From: Fluviibacter sp964387485
GTDB taxonomy: Bacteria; Pseudomonadota; Gammaproteobacteria; Burkholderiales; Rhodocyclaceae
Reading direction: 5' to 3'
Length of the DNA: 10,794 bases
Assembly: GCA_964387485.1 (NCBI GenBank)
Contig: CAYLWV010000059.1
Span: 1-10,794, forward strand
The translations under genes were made by a program, and so were the position numbers. Shown one piece after another: positions 1 to 6,416 of the stretch (positions are counted from its first letter, which is position 1; each line of letters begins with the position of its first letter). Below the pieces are notes generated by a model. That model was not told where the DNA came from. It worked only from the letters and a program-made list of their open reading frames with translations, and made no database searches.

Positions 1-39
1 GGTCTGGAAAAGATTGTCGAGACCGACGACGAAGAATAA
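1..39 (+). CDS. gyrA: C-terminal tail of an upstream gene, probably DNA gyrase subunit A (partial)
   Basis: Frame 1 reads GLEKIVETDDEE followed by a TAA stop at 37-39; the rest of the gene lies left of the window. A short acidic end is typical of GyrA C-terminal tails, and gyrA is the usual gene directly upstream of serC in Betaproteobacteria. Twelve residues are too few to identify the protein on their own, so the name rests mainly on gene order. The stop is only 15 nt before the serC start with no terminator between them, so read-through into serC is likely. Confidence 0.6.
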   Translation, partial: GLEKIVETDDEE

Positions 40-54
40 TCAAGGCTGAATAAC

Positions 55-1155
55 ATGCGTCTCTGGAACTTTGCGGCAGGTCCCGCTACGATCCCGCTGG
101 CTGTGCTGGAACAGGTGCAGGCAGAGCTGCCTGATTGGCACGGGGTGGGTTGCGGTGTCATGGAAATGAGCCACCGCGGCAAGATCTACACCGGTATCTA
201 TGAAAAGATCGTGGCCGATCTGCGCCAACTCATGGATATCCCCGAGGATTACGCCATTCTATTCTTGCAGGGTGGAGCCACCCTGCAGTTCTCGCAGATT
301 CCGATGAATCTGCTGGACGGTGGTTCGGCCGATTACCTGACCACCGGCGCTTGGTCGGAAAAGGCAGTCAAAGCCGGTCAGCGTCTGTATGGGGATGCAA
401 TTCGTGAAGCCGGCACCAGTGCCGATGCATCGTTCACGCGTCTGGTCGATCCGGCCTCGATGCAGCTCAACCCGAACGCCAAGTACCTGCACTTCTGTAG
501 TAACGAAACCATCGGTGGGGTTGAAGTCTTTGACCTCAAGCAACTAGGGGCAGCCGTTCAACCCGGGGTGCCGCTGGTCGCTGACATGTCGTCGAACATT
601 CTGTCGCGCCCGATCAATGTGCGCGACTACGGTTTGATCTACGCGGGTGCACAGAAGAACATTGGTCCGGCCGGCGTGACGCTGGTCATCATCCGTAAGG
701 ATCTGCTGGGCAGGGCTGCAAAAGCAATCCCGGCGCTGCTAGATTACGCCGAGCAGGAAAAGAATACGTCCATGCTCAACACACCGCCCACCTTCGGTAT
801 CTATATGGCCGGTCTGGTGTTCGAGTGGCTGCTCAAGCAGGGTGGCCTGCCGGCCATTGCCAAACTCAATCAAGCCAAGGCTGAATTGCTGTATCAGGCC
901 ATCGATGGCAGTGCTGGTTTCTACACCAACCTGATCGCCAGGGATTGTCGCTCCTGGATGAATATCCCGTTTACGCTCAAGGATAAGACTCTGGATCCGC
1001 TCTTCCTCGAAGCGTCGGATAAAGCAGGCCTCCTCGCGTTGAAGGGGCATAAGCTGGTCGGTGGCATGCGTGCATCGATCTATAACGCCATGCCCATGGA
1101 AGGTGTACAGGCGCTCGTCAGTTTCATGAATGACTTCATGAAACGTCACGGCTAA
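55..1155 (+). CDS. serC: Phosphoserine aminotransferase
   Basis: PLP-dependent class V aminotransferase of 366 residues, the normal SerC length. It converts 3-phosphohydroxypyruvate plus glutamate to phosphoserine in serine synthesis, and in PLP synthesis it acts on the 4-phosphohydroxythreonine precursor. Visible motifs: N-terminal NFAAGPA (5-11), EMSHR (37-41), GGAT (73-76), a PLP-stacking Trp near 100, the YAGAQKNIGPAG block (196-207) with the Schiff-base lysine at about K201, NTPPTF (242-247) and GGMRASIYNA (336-345). The ATG at 55 starts directly at the conserved family N terminus (MRLWNFAAGPA), so no other start is needed. The Shine-Dalgarno is weak (AAGG about 10 nt upstream). It lies 15 nt after the upstream stop and 29 nt before pheA, consistent with one operon. 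Nothing is truncated. Confidence 0.97.
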   Translation: MRLWNFAAGPATIPLAVLEQVQAELPDWHGVGCGVMEMSHRGKIYTGIYEKIVADLRQLMDIPEDYAILFLQGGATLQFSQIPMNLLDGGSADYLTTGAWSEKAVKAGQRLYGDAIREAGTSADASFTRLVDPASMQLNPNAKYLHFCSNETIGGVEVFDLKQLGAAVQPGVPLVADMSSNILSRPINVRDYGLIYAGAQKNIGPAGVTLVIIRKDLLGRAAKAIPALLDYAEQEKNTSMLNTPPTFGIYMAGLVFEWLLKQGGLPAIAKLNQAKAELLYQAIDGSAGFYTNLIARDCRSWMNIPFTLKDKTLDPLFLEASDKAGLLALKGHKLVGGMRASIYNAMPMEGVQALVSFMNDFMKRHG

Positions 1156-1184
1156 TTGAGACGCAGATCAACCGGAGCTGTGTA

Positions 1185-2294
1185 ATGAGTTCAGGCAACA
1201 CCGCAGGTGAAACGATCCAGGATGCACTGGCTGTCGTTCGTCAACGCATCGATGGTATTGATCAGGCCATGCTGGAACTGCTCAACCAGCGTGCTCAGTG
1301 TGCGCGGGAAGTGGGCGAGATCAAAGCACGCTTTGGTGATGATGGATTCATCTATCGCCCCGAGCGTGAGGCGCAAGTGCTGCGCCGCCTGCAGGATCTG
1401 AATCAGGGGCCGCTAGCCGATGAAACCATTACGCGACTGTTCCGCGAAGTGATGTCGGCCTGTCTGGCACTGGAGCAGCCGATTGGCGTGGCTTTCCTCG
1501 GCCCACTCGGTACCTTCTCGGAATCTGCCGCCGTCAAGCAGTTTGGTCATGCAGCGCGTCTGTTGCCACAAGCCTCGATTGATGACGTGTTCCGTGCGGT
1601 CGAAGCGGGTCACTCAGACTATGCCGTCGTGCCGGTGGAAAATTCCACCGAGGGCGCCATTGGTCGTACGCTGGACTTGTTGCTAGGCACCTCGCTCAAG
1701 ATTTGCGGTGAGGTGGTGGTGCGCATTCATCAGAACCTGTTGTCCAAAGCCTCAGGGCTGAATGACATCACACAGGTGGTGTCGCATGCGCAATCGCTGG
1801 CACAGTGCCATGAATGGCTGAATCGCCATCTGCCCGATGTGCCACGCATTCCGGTGGCCAGTAACGCCGAGGCGGCCCGTTTGGCCGCCGAGAACCCGAC
1901 CTGGGCCGCCATTGCCGGCGAAGCGGCGGCCGAGCGTTATCAGCTGCCGCATCTGGCCAGCAGCATTGAAGACGAACCGAATAACACCACACGATTCCTC
2001 GTGCTGGGCCGCTTTGCTGCCGGCCCATCCGGGCAGGATAAAACCTCACTGATTCTGTCAACGCCCAATCGTACCGGCGCGCTGCAATCACTGCTGGCGC
2101 CCCTGGCCGAGGCTGGTGTGTCAATGACGCGGCTGGAATCACGTCCGGCACGCCATGCGTTGTGGGAATACGTGTTCTTTGTGGATATTGAAGGCCATGT
2201 CGAGGCCGAGCCGGTGAAGAGTGCGCTTGCCAAACTGGCAGCGGACGCCGCCTATCTCAAGGTGCTGGGTTCCTATCCGACCGCTGTGTACTAA
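1185..2294 (+). CDS. pheA: Bifunctional chorismate mutase / prephenate dehydratase (P-protein)
   Basis: Cytoplasmic enzyme of 369 residues that rearranges chorismate to prephenate and then dehydrates and decarboxylates it to phenylpyruvate, the phenylalanine precursor. Three domains are visible. An AroQ-type chorismate mutase helix bundle covers about 10-98, with VRQRIDGIDQ, REVGEIK and YRPEREAQVL. The prephenate dehydratase domain covers about 100-275, with GPLGTFSESAA (106-116), VENSTEGAIG (151-160), SHAQSLAQC (200-208) and the catalytic NNTTRFLVL (266-274). A C-terminal ACT domain covers about 287-365, with the GAL (298-300) and ESRP (318-321) signatures that bind Phe in feedback-inhibited homologues. 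The start is supported by GGAG at 1174-1177, 7 nt before the ATG. No leader peptide or attenuator fits in the 29-nt gap after serC, so control is more likely allosteric through ACT than by attenuation here. Confidence 0.97.
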   Translation: MSSGNTAGETIQDALAVVRQRIDGIDQAMLELLNQRAQCAREVGEIKARFGDDGFIYRPEREAQVLRRLQDLNQGPLADETITRLFREVMSACLALEQPIGVAFLGPLGTFSESAAVKQFGHAARLLPQASIDDVFRAVEAGHSDYAVVPVENSTEGAIGRTLDLLLGTSLKICGEVVVRIHQNLLSKASGLNDITQVVSHAQSLAQCHEWLNRHLPDVPRIPVASNAEAARLAAENPTWAAIAGEAAAERYQLPHLASSIEDEPNNTTRFLVLGRFAAGPSGQDKTSLILSTPNRTGALQSLLAPLAEAGVSMTRLESRPARHALWEYVFFVDIEGHVEAEPVKSALAKLAADAAYLKVLGSYPTAVY

Positions 2295-2343
2295 TTTCCC
2301 AATCGCTTCACGGTTTCACGATGACCTATAACGGATACTTGCC

Positions 2344-3444
2344 ATGAGTCTGCTGGATCACGCGCTGTCGAACATCAAGCAAATTGCGCCCTATCAGCCG
2401 GGCAAACCGATTACCGAAGTGGCCCGCGAGCTTGGTTTGCCGGTGGCGTCGATCATCAAACTGGCCTCGAATGAAAATCCCCTGGGTATGAGCCCCAAGG
2501 CGCGTGCCGCGGTGCAGGCAGCGATTGATGGCCTGGCCCGGTATCCGGATGATTTCGAATTGAAGGCCGCGCTGGCCAGGCATGCCGGCGTTGCTGCCAA
2601 CCAGATTGTGTTGGGTAATGGCTCGAACGATGTGCTGGAACTGATTGCGCAGGTATTTCTGGCGCCGGGGCGCTCGGCCGTGTTTTCTGCGCACGCCTTT
2701 GCGGTCTATCCGCTGGCCACGATGGGTGTGGGCGGTGAATGTATCGCCGCCCCTGCTAAAGATTACGCACATGATTTGCCCGCCATGCGTGCCGCTGTGC
2801 GTGACGATACGCGACTGGTCTGGATCGCCAACCCGAATAACCCCACCGGTACCTTCCTGCCCTATGCCGAGCTCAAAGCCTTTATCGCCAGTCTGCCCAC
2901 GGATGTGATCGTGGTGCTGGATGAGGCCTACAACGAATATCTCTCGCCGGCGCTGCGCGTGGATACGACCGAATGGCTGTCGGAGTTTGACAACCTGGTC
3001 ATTACGCGAACCTTCTCCAAGATATATGGCATGGCCGGTTTGCGGATTGGCTTTGCCTTGTGCAGTGCTGCGGTGGCGGATCTCATGAACCGTGTGCGTC
3101 AGCCCTTCAACTGCAATAATCTGGCACTGGCCGGGGCGATTGCTGCGCTGGATGATGCCGAGTTTCTGACGGAAAGCTATAAACTCAATGCCGCCGGTAT
3201 GCAGCAGATCGTTGCCGGGCTCGACGCCCTGGGCCTGAAACATCTGCCGTCACATGCCAACTTTGTGACCTTTCATATCGCTGATGCAGCAGGGGTGAAC
3301 CAGAAACTGCTCAAGCAGGGCGTGATTGTGCGTCCGCTGGCCGGTTATGCCATGCACGACTGGTTGCGCGTGACCATTGGTACCGAAGCTGAAAATGCGC
3401 GTTTCCTCGAGGCGCTCAAGCTTGCCGTACAAACCGGTGTCTGA
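2344..3444 (+). CDS. hisC: Histidinol-phosphate / aromatic amino acid aminotransferase (HisC family)
   Basis: Fold-type I PLP aminotransferase of 366 residues. Motifs of the HisC branch are complete: SNENPLG (42-48), NPNNPTG (163-169), DEAY (193-196), TFSKIYGMAGLRIG (223-236) with the PLP lysine at K226 and a phosphate-contacting Arg at about 235, and LRVTIGT (341-347) with the substrate carboxylate Arg at 342. HisC enzymes transfer an amino group from glutamate to imidazole-acetol phosphate, and many also accept phenylpyruvate or 4-hydroxyphenylpyruvate. Its place between pheA and tyrA, away from other his genes in this window, suggests its main job is the last step of Phe and Tyr synthesis; that is inference. 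GGA at 2333-2335 lies 8 nt before the ATG. The 49-nt gap after pheA is the largest within the biosynthetic run, but I see no convincing promoter in it. Confidence 0.93.
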   Translation: MSLLDHALSNIKQIAPYQPGKPITEVARELGLPVASIIKLASNENPLGMSPKARAAVQAAIDGLARYPDDFELKAALARHAGVAANQIVLGNGSNDVLELIAQVFLAPGRSAVFSAHAFAVYPLATMGVGGECIAAPAKDYAHDLPAMRAAVRDDTRLVWIANPNNPTGTFLPYAELKAFIASLPTDVIVVLDEAYNEYLSPALRVDTTEWLSEFDNLVITRTFSKIYGMAGLRIGFALCSAAVADLMNRVRQPFNCNNLALAGAIAALDDAEFLTESYKLNAAGMQQIVAGLDALGLKHLPSHANFVTFHIADAAGVNQKLLKQGVIVRPLAGYAMHDWLRVTIGTEAENARFLEALKLAVQTGV

Positions 3445-3456
3445 GAAAGCAACGCG

Positions 3457-4317
3457 ATGCACTTTGGCAAGGTTCTGATTTTTGGCGTGGGTCTCATTGG
3501 CGCATCATTTGCCCGTGGCCTCAAGGCCGCCCACGCCGTCGATGAAATTATCGGATTCGGTCGGACGCCCAAAAGCCTGAAGGCTGCTTACGACTTGGGT
3601 ATTATTGATGAAGTGGGCATTAATCCTGGCGCCGACGTCCGCGAGGCCGATCTGATTCTGGTCGCAACCCCTGTGGGGCAGATGCCGGAGATTTTTGCCC
3701 GTATTGCACCCTACCTGGGTGAACACACCATCGTAACGGATGCCGGCAGCACCAAGGGCGATGTCGTGGCTGCAGCCCGTGAGGCATTTGGTGACAAAAT
3801 CCGCCAGTTTGTACCGGGGCATCCGATCGCTGGTGCGGAGACCAGTGGTGCTGCGGCTTCGCGCGTCGATCTGTATCAGGGCCGCAAGGTCGTGCTGACG
3901 CCGTTGCTGGAAAACGCGGTCGAAGATATCGAGAAGGTGAAACGCGCCTGGGAGCTTTGTGGGGCCGATGTACGCATTCTCGATGCAGAAACGCACGACC
4001 GGGTCTTTGCCGCCGTCAGCCATCTGCCACATCTGCTGGCTTTTGCCCTGGTCGATGAATTTGCCCGCCGTCCGAATGGTGATCAACTATTTGATTATGC
4101 CGCGGCCGGTTTTCGGGATTTTACGCGGATTGCCGGTGGCCACCCGGAAATGTGGCGGGATATCTCTCTCGCCAATCGTACGGCCCTGCTGGCCGAGCTG
4201 GATCGTTACAGTGCGGCATTGATGCGCTTGCGTCAGGCGCTGGTCAATAGCGATGGCGAGGCACTGGCAAGTATTTATGGCAATGCGCGCGATGCGCGCC
4301 AGAACTGGTCACACTGA
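3457..4317 (+). CDS. tyrA: Prephenate dehydrogenase (or cyclohexadienyl dehydrogenase)
   Basis: NAD(P)-dependent enzyme of 286 residues that oxidatively decarboxylates prephenate to 4-hydroxyphenylpyruvate, the tyrosine precursor. The N-terminal Rossmann fold has GVGLIG (10-15), and TDAGSTKGDV follows at 94-103. The catalytic region shows GHPIAGAETSG (121-131) with the conserved His at 122, then SHLPHLLAFAL (188-198) and GFRDFTRIAGGHPEMW (218-233) in the helical C-terminal domain. The length fits a stand-alone TyrA: there is no fused chorismate mutase, AroA or ACT domain. Motifs do not settle whether it also uses arogenate. The ATG at 3457 puts the glycine-rich loop 9 residues in, as in homologues. 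It starts 12 nt after hisC, with a purine-rich GAGAAAG just upstream. Its TGA is immediately followed by the aroA ATG with no spacer, implying translational coupling. Confidence 0.95.
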   Translation: MHFGKVLIFGVGLIGASFARGLKAAHAVDEIIGFGRTPKSLKAAYDLGIIDEVGINPGADVREADLILVATPVGQMPEIFARIAPYLGEHTIVTDAGSTKGDVVAAAREAFGDKIRQFVPGHPIAGAETSGAAASRVDLYQGRKVVLTPLLENAVEDIEKVKRAWELCGADVRILDAETHDRVFAAVSHLPHLLAFALVDEFARRPNGDQLFDYAAAGFRDFTRIAGGHPEMWRDISLANRTALLAELDRYSAALMRLRQALVNSDGEALASIYGNARDARQNWSH

Positions 4318-6285
4318 ATGAGCACACTGCATTTTCTTGATCTGCCGGGCATGCTGTCGGCACGGGGTACCGTGCGTCTGCCGGGCTCCAAAAGCCTGTC
4401 GAACCGGATTCTTTTGCTGGCGGCGCTAGCCGAAGGCGAGACTGAAGTTCGTGATCTGCTGAAGTCCGACGATACGGACCGGATGTTGGAAGCTCTGAAT
4501 ACGCTGGGTATTGCCGTTAGCCCGATGGATGAGGGGGCGAGTGTCAACGCCATTAAGGTTAAGGGTTGTGGCGGGAACATCCCTGTTAAAACTGCCGATC
4601 TCTTTTTGGGTAATGCCGGAACGGCCTTCAGGCCCCTGACGGCGGCGCTGGCACTGGCCGGTGGCGCGTATCGTTTGTCGGGCGTGCCGCGTATGCACGA
4701 GCGCCCCATTGGTGATCTGGTTGATGCCCTGCGTCATCTGGGGGCCGATGTCGTCTATGAGGCCAACGACGGCTATCCACCGTTGAAAATCAGCCCCGGC
4801 GTTGATCATGGTGCGCAAACGGTGCCGGTCAAAGGCAATGTGTCCAGCCAGTTTCTGACCGGGCTGCTGATGGCGTTGCCGTTGCTGGATCGTACGATTA
4901 CCGTGGAAGTGGTGGGTGAGCTGATTTCCAAGCCCTATATCGAGATCACGCTGGCTACCATGCGCCGCTTTGGTGTTGAGGTGCAGCGCGATGGCTGGCA
5001 GCGGTTTACGGTGCAGGCGGGCGCACGTTATTGCTCACCGGGCGTGATTTATGTCGAAGGCGATGCCTCGTCGGCCTCGTACTTTCTGGCGCTGGGCGCG
5101 ATTGCCGGTGGTCCGGTGCGTGTCGAGGGTGTGGGTGCAGACTCGGTGCAGGGCGACGTTCGCTTTGCTGATGCCCTGGCTGCTATGGGGGCCCGCATTA
5201 CGATGGGGCCAAACTGGATTGAAGCATCGGCGCCGGTAGGCGGTGTGCTGAAGGGCATTGAGCAGGATTGCATCGCCATTCCCGATGCCGCAATGACGCT
5301 TGTGCCCGTGGCCGCGTTCGCCCAGGGGCCAACCCGGTTGACGGGGATTGCCAGCTGGCGCGTCAAGGAAACCGACCGTATTGAGGCGATGGCCAACGAG
5401 CTGCGCAAGCTTGGCGGTACCGTGGAAACGACCGCCGACACGCTCACGGTTTATCCGCCGGCGGACGTGTCGGCCTGGCATTGTGCCGAAATCGAAACGT
5501 ATGATGATCACCGCATTGCCATGTGCTTTTCGCTGATGACGCTGGCGACGCCGCTGCGTATTCTGGATCCGGGCTGTACGGCCAAGACCTTCCCGGATTA
5601 TTTCGAGCGTTTTGCCGAAGTCACGCAGCCGGTGCCGGTGATTACCATTGATGGTCCCTCGGCATCGGGTAAGGGAACCGTGGCGCAACGGGTCGCGGAT
5701 GCGCTCGGCTGGCACTATCTGGATTCGGGAGCGCTCTATCGTCTGACGGCGCTGGCCGCCCGTAAGGCGGGCGTGGACTGGAACGACGAAACGGCGGTGG
5801 CACAGATTGCGGCGCAGCTGCCGGTGCGCTTTGTCGGTGGCCAGACTTTCCTTGGCGCCGAAGTGGTGGATGATCAGATGCGTACGGAAGAGATGGGGAT
5901 TGGCGCCTCGACGGTCGGGGCCTTGCCCGCCGTGCGTGATGCCTTGCTGCTGCGGCAACGCGCCTTCCGCCGGGCGCCCGGTCTGGTGGCCGATGGACGG
6001 GATATGGGCTCGGTGGTTTTTACCGATGCCGGTACCAAGATCTTCCTGACGGCAACGGCGGCTGTGCGCGCCGAACGGCGTTACAAGCAGTTGATCGAAA
6101 AAGGTTTTTCCGCTAAAATTCACGAGATTCTGCAGGATTTGGAGGATCGGGATGCCCGCGATGCGGCGCGCCCCGTGGCACCACTCCGGCAGGAAGCCGA
6201 TGCCCGGCTTCTGGAAACGTCTGATCTGACCATCGTTCAAGCGGTGGATCAGGTACTGGACTGGTTCGGCAACAGGGCGTCGTAA
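4318..6285 (+). CDS. aroA-cmk: Fused 3-phosphoshikimate 1-carboxyvinyltransferase (EPSP synthase) / cytidylate kinase
   Basis: One uninterrupted 655-codon ORF with two complete enzymes. Residues 1 to about 436 are AroA, which joins PEP and shikimate-3-phosphate to give EPSP: LPGSKSLSNR (21-30, including K25 and R30), LGNAGTAFRPL (98-108 region), RMHERPIGDLVDALR (125-139), SSQFLTGLLM (176-185), IPDAAMTL (321-328, catalytic Asp), WRVKETDRI (347-355), YDDHRIAMCFSL (395-406) and DPGCTAKTFPDYF (417-429). Residues about 440-655 are Cmk, which phosphorylates CMP/dCMP: P-loop GPSASGKGT (446-454), YLDSGALYR (467-475), DGRDMGSVVF (559-568) and RDARD (611-615). Only a few residues separate the normal AroA end from the normal Cmk start. 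The same fusion is known from some Burkholderiales. The ATG abuts the tyrA stop and has no clear Shine-Dalgarno. A GTG at the Cmk boundary also lacks one, so separate Cmk translation is not supported. Confidence 0.96.
   Translation: MSTLHFLDLPGMLSARGTVRLPGSKSLSNRILLLAALAEGETEVRDLLKSDDTDRMLEALNTLGIAVSPMDEGASVNAIKVKGCGGNIPVKTADLFLGNAGTAFRPLTAALALAGGAYRLSGVPRMHERPIGDLVDALRHLGADVVYEANDGYPPLKISPGVDHGAQTVPVKGNVSSQFLTGLLMALPLLDRTITVEVVGELISKPYIEITLATMRRFGVEVQRDGWQRFTVQAGARYCSPGVIYVEGDASSASYFLALGAIAGGPVRVEGVGADSVQGDVRFADALAAMGARITMGPNWIEASAPVGGVLKGIEQDCIAIPDAAMTLVPVAAFAQGPTRLTGIASWRVKETDRIEAMANELRKLGGTVETTADTLTVYPPADVSAWHCAEIETYDDHRIAMCFSLMTLATPLRILDPGCTAKTFPDYFERFAEVTQPVPVITIDGPSASGKGTVAQRVADALGWHYLDSGALYRLTALAARKAGVDWNDETAVAQIAAQLPVRFVGGQTFLGAEVVDDQMRTEEMGIGASTVGALPAVRDALLLRQRAFRRAPGLVADGRDMGSVVFTDAGTKIFLTATAAVRAERRYKQLIEKGFSAKIHEILQDLEDRDARDAARPVAPLRQEADARLLETSDLTIVQAVDQVLDWFGNRAS
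6091..6119 (+). promoter_or_regulatory. Candidate sigma70 promoter inside the cmk part, reading toward rpsA
   Basis: TTGATC (6091-6096, 4/6 to the -35 consensus) and TAAAAT (6114-6119, 5/6 to the -10) are separated by exactly 17 nt. The spacer contains the inverted repeat GAAAAA-GG-TTTTTC (6097-6110). The predicted start near 6126 would give a leader of about 290 nt before rpsA. In E. coli, rpsA promoters also lie within the upstream cmk gene, which supports the placement. It lies within coding sequence and has not been tested. Confidence 0.5.
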
Positions 6286-6416
6286 CCCAACGACAACGGG
6301 CGGGTCCGGGTGGCCGATCAACGGCTGCAAGGGCAGGCTTTTTGTCTTTTTTAACTACCCACCAGGTGGCGCTGTTCCGGATTTCTGTACAGTGCTTTTC
6401 AGGAAACAACCCTCTC
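6286..6416 (+). promoter_or_regulatory. rpsA leader region with stem-loop and U-rich tract
   Basis: This 131-nt non-coding gap is the longest before any gene in the left three quarters of the window. It has a T-rich tract at 6339-6352. A stem-loop follows: 6369-6375 pairs with 6389-6395 (7 bp, one G-U pair, 13-nt loop), ending 5 nt before the AGGA at 6401-6404. S1 binds U-rich single-stranded RNA and, in E. coli, represses its own structured leader, which lacks a canonical Shine-Dalgarno. A similar role here is inference. The hairpin followed by four Ts could instead be a weak terminator. Confidence 0.4.

Noticed and set aside
2307..2332. Possible promoter before hisC (TTCACG and TATAAC)
   Set aside because: The -10-like TATAAC is good, but the best -35-like hexamer is only 14 nt away and no acceptable hexamer lies at 16-18 nt.
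2326..3243. A 305-codon open frame on the minus strand opposite hisC
   Set aside because: Shadow of hisC with no recognisable motif; the sense frame has all PLP aminotransferase signatures.
5035..6330. A 431-codon open frame on the minus strand opposite aroA-cmk
   Set aside because: It has an Arg/His/Gly-rich composition typical of antisense shadows in GC-rich genes, no domain is recognisable, and it lies opposite intact catalytic motifs.
6313..6350. Possible terminator after cmk (GCCG/CGGC stem then T-rich run)
   Set aside because: The stem is only 4 bp (plus weak G-U pairs) and about 13 nt separate it from the T-run; this is not a convincing intrinsic terminator.
6359..6369. Palindrome CCACCAGGTGG in the rpsA leader
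   Set aside because: As RNA it gives only a 4-bp stem with a 3-nt loop, and as a DNA operator it has no known match; too short to call.
6342..6416. N-terminal extension of rpsA from a TTG at 6342
   Set aside because: It would add 25 residues unrelated to S1 N termini and translate through the U-rich tract and stem-loop. The ATG at 6417 gives the family-typical start.
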